Shown: positions 39,676-50,818, numbered from the stretch's first letter. The stretch: DNA of 64,000 bases from Streptomyces mangrovi (GCF_900114215.1 NZ_FOSG01000014.1:62001-126000); one strand, 5' to 3'. Numbers and translations: made by a program. Notes: generated by a model from the letters alone, not told the origin.

Positions 39676-41156
39676 TCAAAGAGTGCGCAGCAGTACGGCC
39701 GGGTGCTCGACGCAGTCCGCCACGTACCGCAGGAAGCCGCCCGCCGTACCTCCGTCGCACACCCGGTGGTCGAAGGTGAAGGAGAGCTGCACGACCTGGC
39801 GTACCGCCAGCTCGCCCTCGTGCACCCACGGCTTGGGGGTGATGCGGCCGACCCCGAGCATCGCCGCCTCGGGGTGGTTGATGATCGGAGTCGAGCCGTC
39901 CACCCCGAACACGCCGTAGTTGTTGAGGGTGAAGGTGCCTCCGGTCAGCTCGGCGGGCGTCAGCCTTCCCGCGCGGGCGGACTCGGTCAGCCGGGCGATC
40001 TCCTCGGACAGCTCGGCCGCGCCGCGGGTGTGGGCGTCGCGTACGACGGGGACCACGAGCCCGCGGTCGGTCTGCGCGGCGAAGCCCAGGTGGACCTCGG
40101 GCAGCCGGACGATCTCGCGCGCGGCCGTGTCCACCGTCGCGTTCAGCTCGGGGAACCGGGCGAGGGCGGCCGTGCAGATCCGGGCGAGGAGCGCGAGCAG
40201 GGAGATCTTCGGTCCCGCGGCGTTCATCGCCCGCCGGGCGGCGAGCAGTTCGGTGGCGTCGGCGTCCACCCAGCAGGTGGCGTCGGGGATCTCGCGCCGG
40301 GAGGTGGAGAGCTTGTCGGCGACCGTACCGCGCAGCCCGCGCAGCGGGATCCGCTCGCCGCGCGCGGCGGCACCGGCGGCGGGTACGGGCGCGGATGCGG
40401 GTGCGGACACGGCGGCGCCGTCGGCCGGGGCGGCCGAGGCGGGCACGGCATGTGCCTCCGCCACCGCGCGCTCGACGTCGGCGCGCAGGATCAGCCCCCG
40501 CGGGCCGGAGCCGGCGACCTGCCGCAGGTCGATCCCGTGCTCCCGCGCGAGCCGCCGCACCAGCGGCGAGATCACCGGGACGGGGCCGTCGGCGGGACGG
40601 GTCTCCACGGGCGCGGCGGGCGCGGCGGGCGCGGCGGGCGCGGACGCCTCCGGGGCCGGAGCCGCGGGGGCCGCGGGGGCAGCCGGCGCGGGGGGAGCTG
40701 CGGGGGCAGCCGGCGCGGAGGGGGCTGCGGACACGACGGCGGACGCCGGGACGGGCACGCCGTTCGCCGGGCGGACCCGCCTGCGGCGGGCGGCGGGCGC
40801 ACCCGTGCCGTATCCCACCAGTACGTTCCCGGACTTCTCCGAGGTCTCGGCCGACACCTCGGCCGGTGCCCCGGCGGGGGCCCCGGCCGGCTCGCCCGCC
40901 GGGGCGGCGGACGCTCCGACGGCCACCGTCACCAGCGGCGCGCCGACGGGGATCTCGGCACCCTCCTCCCCGAACCGGGCGGTGACCACACCGCCGTACG
41001 GGCACGGCACCTCGACCATCGCCTTGGCCGTCTCGACCTCCACCACCGGCTGGTCGACGGCGACGGCGTCGCCGACGGACACCAGCCAGCGGACGATCTC
41101 GGCCTCCGTCAGGCCCTCGCCCAGATCGGGCAGGGCGAACTCGCGGACCTCGGCCA

Positions 41157-41157
<1 letters not shown>
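39676..41157 (-). CDS. bkdC2: BCKDH E2, dihydrolipoamide acyltransferase (copy 2)
   Basis: This 493-residue E2 has a lipoyl domain (EVETAKAMVEV), an Ala/Pro-rich linker of ~120 residues (repetitive APAAPAAPAA), a subunit-binding domain (VRRLAREHGIDLRQVAGSGPRG) and a catalytic domain with SFTFDHRVCDGGTAG. In the catalytic motif Cys replaces the usual Val/Leu of copy 1 (DHRVCDG versus DHRLVDG). The start ATG overlaps the bkdB2 stop by one base. Third gene of bkd2; a hairpin follows. Confidence 0.92.
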
Positions 41158-42277
<1,120 letters not shown>

Positions 42278-42281
<4 letters not shown>

Positions 42282-43456
42282 CGCTCGCCTCCCGCTGCGT
42301 TCCCGGCGGCCCCGCCGTGCCCGGCGGTCCCGTCCTGTCCGTCGTTCTCCGCGTCCAGCTCGGCGCGCAGCTGTGCGGCCTGCTCCCTGAGCTGCGTGGT
42401 CTTCTCCGCGTAGACGTGGTCGAAGAGATCCGCCGGGTCGAGCGCCGGATCCTCGTTCATCGCCTCGCGCAGCCGCGCGGCCATCTCCTCGGCCTCCTCG
42501 TGCGCCCCGTCGCGTGTCGCGTCGTCGAACAGGCCGCGCTCGGTCAGCTCACGCTCCAGCAGCGCCACGGGGTCGTGTTCGAGCCATGCGCCGACCTCGT
42601 CGTCGCCGCGGTAGCGGGTGGCGTCGTCGGCGTTGGTGTGGGCGTCGATCCGGTAGGTCACGGCCTCCACGAGGGTGGGCCCCTCGCCGCGCCGGGCGCG
42701 CTCGACGGCCTCGGCCAGGACGCGGTGGACGGCCGCCGCGTCGTTGCCGTCCACCAGCCGGCCGGGGACGCCGTAGCCGACGGCCTTGTGGGCCAGCGAG
42801 GGCGCGGCGGTCTGCTTGGCCAGGGGGACGGAGATCGCGAACCCGTTGTTCTGCACGAGGAAGACCGTCGGGGTGCGCCAGACGGCGGCGAAGTTCAGCG
42901 CCTCGTGGAAGTCGCCCTCGCTGGTGCCGCCGTCGCCGACCATGGCCAGCGCCACCACGTCGTCGCCCTTGAGCCGGGCGGCGTGGGCGAGCCCGACGGC
43001 GTGCGGCAGATGGGTGGCCAGCGGGGTGGACAGCGGGGCGACGCGGTGCCGGTGCGGGTCGTAGCCGGTGTGCCAGTCGCCGCGCAGCAGCCCCAGCGCC
43101 TCGGCCGGGTCCATGCCGCGGGCGACGGCGGCGAGGGTGTCGCGGTAGCTGGGGAAGAGCCAGTCCCGTTCCTCCAGCACCAGCGCCGCGGCCACCTCGC
43201 ACGCCTCCTGCCCGGTGGAGGAGGGGTAGACGGCGAGCCTGCCCTGCTTGGTGAGCGCGGTGGCCTGCCGGTTGTACCGGCGGCCCCTCACCAGCTGCGC
43301 GTAGAGCGTCCTGAGCAGGCCGGGATCGAGGTCGGCACCGGTGCCCAGCAGTCGGTACGGCTCGGAGTCCGGCAGCAGCGGCACGGGGTCCGTGCGCGGC
43401 TGCCAGGCGGGCGGCGGCGCGGGGCGGTATGCGCCTGGCTGCTCCAGGACTGTCAT
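42278..43456 (-). CDS. bkdA2: BCKDH E1 alpha subunit (copy 2)
   Basis: This 392-residue E1 alpha has the thiamine motif MVGDGGTSEGDFHEALNFAAVWRTPTVF, VQNNGFAIS, and the phosphorylation-loop-like IDAHTNADDATRYR. The ATG at 43456 has AGGAGG 6 bases upstream. It is the first gene of bkd2 and diverges from bkdR, with a PaaR-like palindrome in the gap. Confidence 0.94.
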
Positions 43457-43519
43457 GCGGCACCTCCTGGTAGGGGGCATCTGCGGGCAGGGGGCCGCAC
43501 TGGATCCGGCGATCCCCCT

Positions 43520-43533
43520 ACCGATTGTTCGGT
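43520..43533. promoter_or_regulatory. PaaR-type palindrome in the bkdA2-bkdR gap
   Basis: ACCGATTGTTCGGT differs by one base from the 14-bp palindromes upstream of tetR/paaN (44886-44899) and paaA (49779-49792). It lies 64 bp upstream of the bkdA2 start. Confidence 0.6.
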
Positions 43534-43634
43534 CGCCGACTCATTTTGGCTACGGGTGGCACCGCCCTGTGGACAAACGGTTCTGCGCGGCGTGGGATGT
43601 CGGCAGGACGTCCATGGAGGGGAGGCGGCAGGCC

Positions 43635-44135
43635 ATGCCGGAAGAACAGATGGCCCCCGAGGCGCCGGAGGAGGGGGACCGGCCACCCGCCAGACCGCTC
43701 GATCCCGTCGACCGGTCCATCCTGCGGATGCTGCAGCTGGACGGGCGCGCCTCGATACGGTCGGTCGCCGAAAGGGTGCACGTGTCCCGGGCGAACGCGT
43801 ACGCCCGGATCAACCGCCTCGTGGAGGACGGGGTGATACGCGGCTTCACGGCCCGGGTGGACCACGAGCGCGCCGGCCAGGGCGCGGCGGCGTACATCAC
43901 ACTGAAGATCGTGCAGAACTCCTGGCGCGCGGTGCGCGAGAAGCTCCAGGCGCTGCCGGGTGCCGCGCACATCGCGCTGGTCAGCGGCGACTTCGATGTA
44001 CTGCTGCTGGTGCACACCGCCGACAACCGGGCGCTGCGGGAACTGGTGCTCACCCGGATACAGGCGATGCCGGAGGTGCTGAGCACCCGCACCCTGCTGG
44101 TCTTCGAGGAGACCGACCTCGAACCCGAGCCGTGA
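43635..44135 (+). CDS. bkdR: Lrp/AsnC-family regulator BkdR
   Basis: This 166-residue regulator has the N-terminal helix-turn-helix (LDPVDRSILRMLQLDGRASIRSVAERVHVSRANAYARINRLVEDGVI) and the C-terminal RAM/ligand domain (AAYITLKIVQNSWRAV; IALVSGDFDVLLLVHTADN; EVLSTRTLLVF). Lrp-type BkdR proteins next to bkd operons are known regulators of branched-chain keto acid dehydrogenases. ATG at 43635 is used; an ATG at 43614 would add seven residues. It is divergent from bkdA2. Confidence 0.92.
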   Translation: MPEEQMAPEAPEEGDRPPARPLDPVDRSILRMLQLDGRASIRSVAERVHVSRANAYARINRLVEDGVIRGFTARVDHERAGQGAAAYITLKIVQNSWRAVREKLQALPGAAHIALVSGDFDVLLLVHTADNRALRELVLTRIQAMPEVLSTRTLLVFEETDLEPEP

Positions 44136-44198
44136 GCGGCGCGCCGGGCGGCCCGCTCCGACCCCCTCGCCGTGCGCCCCGCCCTCGCCCCCGTGCCG

Positions 44199-44843
44199 CT
44201 ACTGCCTGCGCAGCCCCTCGAAGGCCAGCCGCACCACCGCGTCGGCGACCCGCTCGCGGTCCGCGGCGTCCCCGGGCTGCGGGCGGTACCACTCCACGAT
44301 GGAGTTGATCATTCCGAACAGCAGCCGGGTGGCCAGCCGGGCGTCGAGGTCCGAGCGGATGTCGCCCTCGGCCGCGGCGGCCTTCAGCAGCCCGGCCACC
44401 CGGTGGTCGAACTCCCGGCGGCGCTCCATCGCCCAGCGCTCGGTGCGGGTGTTGCCCCGCACCCGCAGCAGCAGGGTGACGTAGGGCAGCTCGGCCATCA
44501 GCACCTCGGTGGTGCGGCGGGTGACGTGTTCCAGCCGCTCGATCGCCCGTCCCCGGCCGGCGTCCGGTTCGTCCAGGATGGCGAAGAGGCCGTCGAGGGC
44601 GCGGGCTATCGCCCGGCGCAGCAGCTCCTCCTTGCTCCGCACGTGGTGGTAGATGGAGGACTTGGAGATCCCCGCCGCACGGGAGAGGTGCTCCATCGAA
44701 GTGCCGTCGTAACCGCGCTCGTTGAACACCTCCACGGCCACCGCGAGGAGCGACTCGGGCGTGTAGGTGTCGCGCCCCGGCGACTTGGCCGGTGACTTGG
44801 CCGACGGCTCGGCTGGCGGCTTGGCTGGCGGCTTGACTGGCAT
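44199..44843 (-). CDS. TetR-family regulator of phenylacetate genes (PaaR-type)
   Basis: This 214-residue regulator has a TetR HTH (ESLLAVAVEVFNERGYDGTSMEHLSRAAGISKSSIYHHVRSKEELL) and a C-terminal ligand domain ending in FGMINSIVEWYRPQPGD. The first ~25 residues form a Lys/Pro/Ala repeat (KPPAKPPAEPSAKSPAKSP) of recent tandem origin. It diverges from paaN, and a 14-bp palindrome lies in the shared promoter, so it probably represses paa genes until phenylacetyl-CoA accumulates. The effector is inferred from known PaaR proteins. Confidence 0.88.
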   Translation of the reverse strand: MPVKPPAKPPAEPSAKSPAKSPGRDTYTPESLLAVAVEVFNERGYDGTSMEHLSRAAGISKSSIYHHVRSKEELLRRAIARALDGLFAILDEPDAGRGRAIERLEHVTRRTTEVLMAELPYVTLLLRVRGNTRTERWAMERRREFDHRVAGLLKAAAAEGDIRSDLDARLATRLLFGMINSIVEWYRPQPGDAADRERVADAVVRLAFEGLRRQ

Positions 44844-44885
44844 GGCCTCGATGTTATCCACAGGCGGCCTGCCCCTCTTGCCCCG

Positions 44886-44899
44886 ACCGATCGTTCGGT
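44886..44899. promoter_or_regulatory. 14-bp TetR operator between tetR and paaN
   Basis: ACCGATCGTTCGGT is an imperfect dyad. The exact reverse complement (ACCGAACGATCGGT) is found upstream of paaA at 49779-49792. Shared exact sites in one locus support a single TetR/PaaR regulator. Confidence 0.8.
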
Positions 44900-45026
44900 A
44901 GCAGTATCTACCTGTCCGTCCGTCCGCGCACGGCCGCCCGCGCGCCCTCCACGGCCCGCCCGGGCGCCGTCCGTACGGGCGCCGCCGCCCGCCCGCTCGA
45001 CAAGCTCGACGAGGAGTTGGTCCCCG

Positions 45027-46739
45027 ATGGCCGCCGCACCCACCCAGGCCCCGCCGCTGACCCCGGAGGAACTCGCGGACAAGCACCGCCCGACGCTCGA
45101 GAGGGCACTGGAGGCGATCCGCACCCGGGAGTACTGGTCCCCGTATCCGGAGCACCCCAAGGCGTACGGCGAGGAGCACGGCACCCTCGGCCCCGCCGAG
45201 GGGAAGTCCGCTTTCGACACCCTGCTGGGCGGCCGTTTCGAGCTGGACCAGCCCGGCACGGACGGCTGGGTGGGCGGCGAGGTCTCGCCGTACGGCGTCG
45301 AGCTGGGCGTGGAGTACCCGCACGCCGATGTCGGGGCGCTGCTGCCCGCGATGCGTGCCGCGCTGCCCGCCTGGCGGGACGCCGGGCCTCGGGTGAGGGC
45401 GCTGGTGTGCCTGGAGATCCTGGCCCGGATCAACGCGCGCACCCACGAGTTCGCCCACGCGGTGATGCACACCAGCGGGCAGGCGTATCTGATGGCGATG
45501 CAGGCCGGCGGCCCGCACGCCCAGGACCGCGGTCTGGAGGCGGTGGCGTACGCCTACGCCGAGCAGACCCGCACCCCGGCCTCGGCGCGGTGGTCCAAGC
45601 CACAGGGCAAGCGGGATCCGCTGGAGCTGGGCAAGGAGTTCACGCCGGTGCCGCGCGGCGTCTCGCTGATGATCGGCTGCAACACCTTCCCCACCTGGAA
45701 CGGCTACCCGGGGCTGTTCGCCTCCCTGGCCACGGGCAATCCGGTGCTGGTCAAGCCGCACCCGCGCGCGGTCCTGCCGCTGGCGATGACGGTGCGGGTC
45801 GCCCGTGAGGTCCTCGCCGAGGCGGGATTCGACCCGAACACGGTGGCGCTGGCCGCCGAGCGGGACGGCGAGGGCATCGCCAGGGAGCTGGCTCTGCGCC
45901 CCGAGGTCCGGATCATCGACTACACGGGGTCGACCGCCTTCGGCGACTGGCTGGAGGCCAACGCCCGCCAGGCCCAGGTCTTCACCGAGAAGGCCGGTGT
46001 GAACACGATCGTCGTCGACTCCACCGACGACTACCGGGGCATGCTGGGCAATCTGGCCTTCTCCCTGTCCCTCTACAGCGGCCAGATGTGCACCACCCCG
46101 CAGAACCTGCTGGTCCCACGCGGCGGCATCGACACGGACGCGGGCCACAAGTCCTACGAGGAGTTCACCGCGGACCTGGCGGGCGCGGTGGACAAGCTGC
46201 TGGGCGACGACCAGCGGGCGGCGGCGCTGCTGGGCGCGATCGTCAACCCCGGGGTGCGCGAGCGGCTGGAGGGCGCTTCGGAGCTGGGCGAGACCATTCT
46301 CGCCTCGCGCGCGGTGGAGCATCCGGAGTTCCCCGGCGCCACGGTCCGCACCCCGGCGATCGTCGGGTTGGACGGGGCGAAGCCCGAGTCGGAGGAGGTC
46401 TGCATGTCGGAGTGCTTCGGCCCGGTCTCCTTCGCCGTCGCCGTGGACTCCACGGCCGAGGCGGTCGAGCTGCTGCGCCGCACCGTCCGGGAGAAGGGCG
46501 CGATGACGGTCGGCGCCTACACCACCTCGCCCGAGGTGGAGCGACTGGTGGAGGAGGCCTGCCTGGAGGAGTGCGCCCAGCTCTCGCTGAACCTCACCGG
46601 CGGGGTGTACGTGAACCAGACCGCGGCGTTCTCCGACTTCCACGGCTCCGGCGGCAACCCGGCGGCCAACGCCGCGCTGTGCGACGGGGCGTTCGTGGCG
46701 AGCCGCTTCCGCGTGGTGGAGGTCCGCCGGCAGGCCTGA
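45027..46739 (+). CDS. paaN: PaaN-type aldehyde dehydrogenase of phenylacetate degradation
   Basis: This 570-residue protein has the aldehyde dehydrogenase fold: TFPTWNGYPGLFASLATGNPVLVKPHP (cofactor region), DYTGSTAFGDWLEANA, and the catalytic Cys in SLYSGQMCTTPQN, with EECAQLSLNLTGGVYVNQTAAFSDFHGSGGNP near the end. It oxidises the ring-opened aldehyde after hydrolysis of the oxepin. The enoyl-hydratase domain of E. coli PaaZ is absent; this is the actinobacterial stand-alone form. Start ATG 45027 lies 10 bases after GAGGAG. Confidence 0.9.
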   Translation: MAAAPTQAPPLTPEELADKHRPTLERALEAIRTREYWSPYPEHPKAYGEEHGTLGPAEGKSAFDTLLGGRFELDQPGTDGWVGGEVSPYGVELGVEYPHADVGALLPAMRAALPAWRDAGPRVRALVCLEILARINARTHEFAHAVMHTSGQAYLMAMQAGGPHAQDRGLEAVAYAYAEQTRTPASARWSKPQGKRDPLELGKEFTPVPRGVSLMIGCNTFPTWNGYPGLFASLATGNPVLVKPHPRAVLPLAMTVRVAREVLAEAGFDPNTVALAAERDGEGIARELALRPEVRIIDYTGSTAFGDWLEANARQAQVFTEKAGVNTIVVDSTDDYRGMLGNLAFSLSLYSGQMCTTPQNLLVPRGGIDTDAGHKSYEEFTADLAGAVDKLLGDDQRAAALLGAIVNPGVRERLEGASELGETILASRAVEHPEFPGATVRTPAIVGLDGAKPESEEVCMSECFGPVSFAVAVDSTAEAVELLRRTVREKGAMTVGAYTTSPEVERLVEEACLEECAQLSLNLTGGVYVNQTAAFSDFHGSGGNPAANAALCDGAFVASRFRVVEVRRQA

Positions 46740-46751
46740 CGCCTCCCGCTT

Positions 46752-46779
46752 CCGGGGCCCGCCGTTCGGCGGGCCCCGG
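46752..46779. terminator. Hairpin between convergent paaN and TrmH-family gene
   Basis: A perfect 12-bp inverted repeat (46752-46763 and 46768-46779) with loop GTTC. Confidence 0.88.
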
Positions 46780-46805
46780 GCCGGACGGTTCCCGGCGGGG
46801 CGCTC

Positions 46806-47477
46806 TCAGCCGATGTCGGCGTGTGCGCGGATCCAGGCGTGCATGGCGATGGCCGCCGCCGCGCCCGCGTTGATGGACCGGGTGGAGCCGAACTGGGCGA
46901 TCGAGCAGACGCGTTCGGCGTGCTTCCACGCCTCCTGTGTCAGCCCCGGGCCCTCCTGGCCGAAGAGCAGCACACAGCGGCGGGGCAGTTCGGTCGTCTC
47001 CAGCGGGACGGCGCCGGGGAGGTTGTCGATCCCGATGACCGGCAGCCCCTCGGCCCGTGCCCAGTCGGCCAGCGCGGCCACGTCCGGGTGGTGGGTGATG
47101 TGCTGGTACCGGTCGGTGACCATCGCACCGCGCCGGTTCCACCGGCGCTTTCCGACGATGTGGATCTCCCTGGCCAGGAAGGCGTTGGCGGTGCGCACGA
47201 CACTGCCGATGTTGAAGTCGTGGTTCCAGTTCTCCACCGCGACGTGGAAGTCGTGCCGCCGGGTGTCGAGATCGGCGACGATCGCCTCCCGGGTCCAGTA
47301 GCGGTAGCGGTCCGCGACGTTGCGCCGGTCGCCGCCGGCCAGCAGTTCCGGGTCGTATCGCTCACCGGCCGGCCACGGCTCGGGATGGGGGCCGACGCCC
47401 ACCTCCGTGCCGTAGCCCTCGTCGTACTGCACGGGCTCGTCCCGCACGGGCCGGCCCTCCCTCTCGCCTTCGCTCAC
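46806..47477 (-). CDS. TrmH/SpoU-family RNA methyltransferase
   Basis: This protein of 223 residues has the SPOUT knot: NHDFNIGSVVRTANAFLAREIHIVG (motif 1), RCVLLFGQEGPGLTQEAW (motif 2) and IAQFGSTRSINAGAAAAIAMHAWI (motif 3). It should 2'-O-methylate rRNA or tRNA using S-adenosylmethionine. The GTG at 47477 overlaps the HTTM stop (GTGA); a GTG at 47447 behind AGGGAGGG is an alternative. It is third in an overlapping operon with HTTM and DUF5819 genes. Confidence 0.9.
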   Translation of the reverse strand: MSEGEREGRPVRDEPVQYDEGYGTEVGVGPHPEPWPAGERYDPELLAGGDRRNVADRYRYWTREAIVADLDTRRHDFHVAVENWNHDFNIGSVVRTANAFLAREIHIVGKRRWNRRGAMVTDRYQHITHHPDVAALADWARAEGLPVIGIDNLPGAVPLETTELPRRCVLLFGQEGPGLTQEAWKHAERVCSIAQFGSTRSINAGAAAAIAMHAWIRAHADIG

Positions 47478-48883
47478 CCCACGAGGGTACGTGCGGGGCT
47501 GTCGTCCCCCGACGGCTCCGTCTCCTCCTCCGGCTCGCGCGGGCGGCCGCGGCGCAGCCGTCCGGCCGCCCGGGACACCCTGGCTCCGATCCAGACCAGG
47601 AGGACCGTCGGCAGGAAGACGGCGTCGGCCGCGATCATGGCGAGCGAGAAGAAGGGCAGCCCGAGAACGACGGCGATGGAGGCGTGCTCCAGCATCATCA
47701 CGGCGAGCAGCACGTTCTTCACCCGGCGGTTGAAGAGGGTGAAGGGGAAGGCGACCTGGGCGATCACCGTGCCGTAGGTGAGCAGCAGGACCATCAGCCC
47801 ACTGCTGCCCAGCACCTCGGCGAGGGCCGGCCAGGGGGAGAAGTAGTCCAGGTGCAGGGGGTAGTAGACGGCGGTGCCGTCCTGCCAGCGGGAGCCCTGG
47901 ATCTTGTACCAGCCCGCGGTCGCGTAGATCAGGCAGACCTCGGCCATGATGATCAGCAGGACGGCGTTGTGGACGATGTTGCCCAGGACGTCCATCAGCC
48001 GACGGACGTTCTCCCGCCCGGCCCGTCCGCCCGCGGGGCGGGTGACGTACCACCACAGTCCGTACACCAGCCACAGACCCCACAGGAAGGTCGCCCAGCC
48101 CACGTAGAGCACCGGTCCGTCGTCGCCGAACCAGCTCAGCCGGCCGCCCGCGGTGGCCACCAGCAGGACGGCGCCGAGCAGCGACCACAGCGCGATGCCG
48201 ACCAGATCGGTCCCCCCGGCTCCGGCGCCGCTCCCGGCACCGAAGCGGCGGGCGCGGCGGGCGTCGAGCGACCAGACCCGGCCGCAGCGGGTGAGCACCA
48301 GGTACATCGCCATCAGATGGATGACGTTGTCGCCGCCGTCGCCCATGAAGACGCTGCGGTTCTGCAGGGACAGCACACCGACCATGAACAGCACCGACAT
48401 GGTCCTGGTGCGCCAGCCGACCAGCAGCGCGGCGGAGGAGAGGACGGCGAGGGCGTAGACGGCCTCGAACCAGACGGCGCTGTCGGACCACAGCAGCACC
48501 GTGAAGGCGTGGTTGCTCGCCACCAGCCGCTCGCCCAGCTCCCAGCTCCACGGGCCGTCCGGGCCGTACAGCTCGCGCCGGTGGGGCCACTCGAAGAGCA
48601 GGAAGACCAGCCAGGTGAAGGAGAAGCCGATCCGGACGACCGCGCTCTGGTACGGGCCCAGCGCCCGGTCGCTGACCTTGACGATGCCGCTCACGACCGC
48701 TTCGTCGGCCCTCGACAGCAGGCGCCGCGACCACGGACCGGCCGGTGCGGCGGTCGGTTCGCCGGGCGACCGCTCCCCGGCCCCGGACGGCTGCTCCCCG
48801 GCCCGCCGGGCGCCGGGGACGGACGCGGTGGAGGCGGGGACGGAGGTGGAGGGGGCGGGGGAGCCGTTCTCGGACTGTGTCAC
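47474..48883 (-). CDS. HTTM-domain membrane protein
   Basis: This 469-residue protein has an N-terminal Ala/Pro/Ser-rich ~50-residue region, then about 10 hydrophobic segments including FSFTWLVFLLFEWPHRR and SVFMGDGGDNVIHLMAMYLVL. This layout matches the HTTM family, related to the membrane portion of vitamin-K-dependent gamma-carboxylase. The gene pairs with DUF5819 by GTGA overlap, a widespread actinobacterial pairing of unknown function. GTG at 48883 follows GGAGGA. Confidence 0.85.
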   Translation of the reverse strand: MTQSENGSPAPSTSVPASTASVPGARRAGEQPSGAGERSPGEPTAAPAGPWSRRLLSRADEAVVSGIVKVSDRALGPYQSAVVRIGFSFTWLVFLLFEWPHRRELYGPDGPWSWELGERLVASNHAFTVLLWSDSAVWFEAVYALAVLSSAALLVGWRTRTMSVLFMVGVLSLQNRSVFMGDGGDNVIHLMAMYLVLTRCGRVWSLDARRARRFGAGSGAGAGGTDLVGIALWSLLGAVLLVATAGGRLSWFGDDGPVLYVGWATFLWGLWLVYGLWWYVTRPAGGRAGRENVRRLMDVLGNIVHNAVLLIIMAEVCLIYATAGWYKIQGSRWQDGTAVYYPLHLDYFSPWPALAEVLGSSGLMVLLLTYGTVIAQVAFPFTLFNRRVKNVLLAVMMLEHASIAVVLGLPFFSLAMIAADAVFLPTVLLVWIGARVSRAAGRLRRGRPREPEEETEPSGDDSPARTLVG

Positions 48884-49632
48884 TGGTCCTCCGGGATGTC
48901 CGTGCGGTCGACCGGCCACCAGGGCAGCACCCGGTACGTGGTCCCGGCGTCCGCGCTCTCACCGCTCCACGGCGGCGGCGCGACCGGTGTGGTCGCCGAC
49001 CGCACCTGCACGCGCCGGATCTCGCCGCCGTTCAGCTCGGGTCCGAACCGCGACATCACGATCCGCCGCAGATACTCCTCGGAGAGGTCCCCGCGCAGCC
49101 CGTTGGAGCGGTTCTCCGCGTCGTGCGAGCCGGTGAAGAAGTCCCAGGCGCGGCGGAGCTCGTTCTGGTCGGTGTGGCTGGGGAAGGGGTTGCCGCGGAT
49201 GTTGCCGATGTCCATCGCCGTCAGGTCCACCCAGCCGGTCCGCTCGCGTCCGCCGTCCGGCCGGACCACCTCCGCGCGGGCGTGGACGGCGATGTTCTGC
49301 TGGAGCGGGTTGGGGGCGAACAGCTTCCAGTTCTGCTCGAACTCGGGGTTGACGTAGTCCGAGACCGTCGAACCGTGCTGCTTGCTGAGGGTGTTGTCCG
49401 GCGCGACGTGCAGGAAGACCATCGCCAGGTGTACGCCGGTGAGCACGGTGACGACGCCCAGCGCCACCGCGACGGCGATCCGCGCCGCGGGCGGGAGCGA
49501 CATCACCCCCGGGGCGCCCCCGGGGGGCGTCCCCGAAGACTCCTCCGGAGGCGTCCCGGAGGGTGCGCCGTCCGCCGCCGGGGGCGGCGCGTCCGGGGGC
49601 GCCTCCTGGCGCGTCTGTGCTTGTGGATCCAT
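48880..49632 (-). CDS. DUF5819 membrane-anchored protein
   Basis: This 250-residue protein has a Pro/Gly-rich N-terminus, one membrane helix (~[23 protein letters not shown]) and a ~170-residue external domain ([42 protein letters not shown]). The NWKLFAPNP pattern is typical of the DUF5819 family, which travels with HTTM proteins. It could be an assembly partner of the HTTM protein. First gene of the operon, transcribed away from paaA. Function unknown. Confidence 0.85.
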   Translation of the reverse strand: MDPQAQTRQEAPPDAPPPAADGAPSGTPPEESSGTPPGGAPGVMSLPPAARIAVAVALGVVTVLTGVHLAMVFLHVAPDNTLSKQHGSTVSDYVNPEFEQNWKLFAPNPLQQNIAVHARAEVVRPDGGRERTGWVDLTAMDIGNIRGNPFPSHTDQNELRRAWDFFTGSHDAENRSNGLRGDLSEEYLRRIVMSRFGPELNGGEIRRVQVRSATTPVAPPPWSGESADAGTTYRVLPWWPVDRTDIPEDQ

Positions 49633-49778
49633 GCCCTCCCCGATCTCGGGCCCGGCCGGGCCCCGCTCTCACGACCCCGCGACACCGGTCGCGCTCCCCC
49701 GCGGCCGCCCCGGTCCGCGGCGGCCCTACGAGGTTATCCACAGCCTTGACACCTTGGGGCCCGGACGACCACCATTGA

Positions 49779-49792
49779 ACCGAACGATCGGT
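49779..49792. promoter_or_regulatory. 14-bp TetR operator upstream of paaA
   Basis: ACCGAACGATCGGT, the exact reverse complement of the tetR/paaN site, lies 39 bp upstream of the paaA start and is followed by CGGTTGGTTGGTT. Confidence 0.8.
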
Positions 49793-49831
49793 CGGTTGGT
49801 TGGTTCCTCGCCAGGAGCAAGGGAGCTCTGC

Positions 49832-50818
49832 ATGACGACGCTGCTGCCGGAGACGGACCGGGGCGGAGGTCCCGGAGCGCACGAGGAGGCGTTCGACGCG
49901 GCGATCGCGGCGGACGAGCGGATCGAGCCGCGCGACTGGATGCCCGACGCCTACCGCGCCACGCTGGTGCGCCAGATCGCCCAGCACGCCCACTCCGAGA
50001 TCATCGGCATGCAGCCGGAGGCCAACTGGATCACGCGTGCGCCCTCGCTGCGCCGCAAGGCGATCCTGATGGCCAAGGTGCAGGACGAGGCGGGGCACGG
50101 GCTCTATCTCTACAGCGCCGCCGAGACGCTCGGCGCCAGTCGCGACGAGCTGCTGGACAAGCTGCACTCCGGGCGCCAGAAGTACTCCTCGATCTTCAAC
50201 TACCCCACCCTGACCTGGGCCGACGTCGGCGCGATCGGCTGGCTTGTGGATGGCGCGGCCATCACCAACCAGGTGCCGCTGTGCCGCTGCTCCTACGGGC
50301 CCTACGCGCGGGCCATGGTCCGTGTCTGCAAGGAGGAGTCCTTCCACCAGCGCCAGGGATACGAGCTGCTGCTCGCGCTGAGCCGGGGCACCGAGGCCCA
50401 GCACGCCATGGCGCAGGACGCCGTGGACCGCTGGTGGTGGCCGTCGCTGATGATGTTCGGGCCGCCCGACGACGCCTCGAAGCACTCCGCCCAGTCGATG
50501 GCCTGGAAGATCAAGCGGCACTCCAACGACGAGCTGCGGCAGCGCTTCGTGGACATCTGCGTGCCCCAGGCCGAGTCCCTCGGGCTGACCCTGCCCGACC
50601 CCGAGCTGCGGTGGAACGAGGAGCGCGGGCACTACGACTTCGGGCCGATCGACTGGTCCGAGTTCCACGAGGTGCTGCGCGGCAACGGCCCCTGCAACGA
50701 GCAGCGGCTGGACCGCCGCCGCCGCGCCCACGAGGAGGGCGCCTGGGTGCGCGAGGCCGCCGCGGCGTACGCCCGCAAGCACGGCGAGCAGGACGGCGAC
50801 GGAAGGACGGCGGCATGA
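49832..50818 (+). CDS. paaA: Phenylacetyl-CoA 1,2-epoxidase subunit PaaA
   Basis: This 328-residue catalytic subunit of the multicomponent monooxygenase has a ferritin-like bundle with di-iron ligands in [12 protein letters not shown] and KVQDEAGHG, and later EESFHQRQG and the [14 protein letters not shown] region. It epoxidises the ring of phenylacetyl-CoA at C1-C2. The start ATG follows GGGAGCTCTGC. It leads the overlapping paaABCDE operon (paaB start overlaps by 4 bp). Confidence 0.95.
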   Translation: MTTLLPETDRGGGPGAHEEAFDAAIAADERIEPRDWMPDAYRATLVRQIAQHAHSEIIGMQPEANWITRAPSLRRKAILMAKVQDEAGHGLYLYSAAETLGASRDELLDKLHSGRQKYSSIFNYPTLTWADVGAIGWLVDGAAITNQVPLCRCSYGPYARAMVRVCKEESFHQRQGYELLLALSRGTEAQHAMAQDAVDRWWWPSLMMFGPPDDASKHSAQSMAWKIKRHSNDELRQRFVDICVPQAESLGLTLPDPELRWNEERGHYDFGPIDWSEFHEVLRGNGPCNEQRLDRRRRAHEEGAWVREAAAAYARKHGEQDGDGRTAA

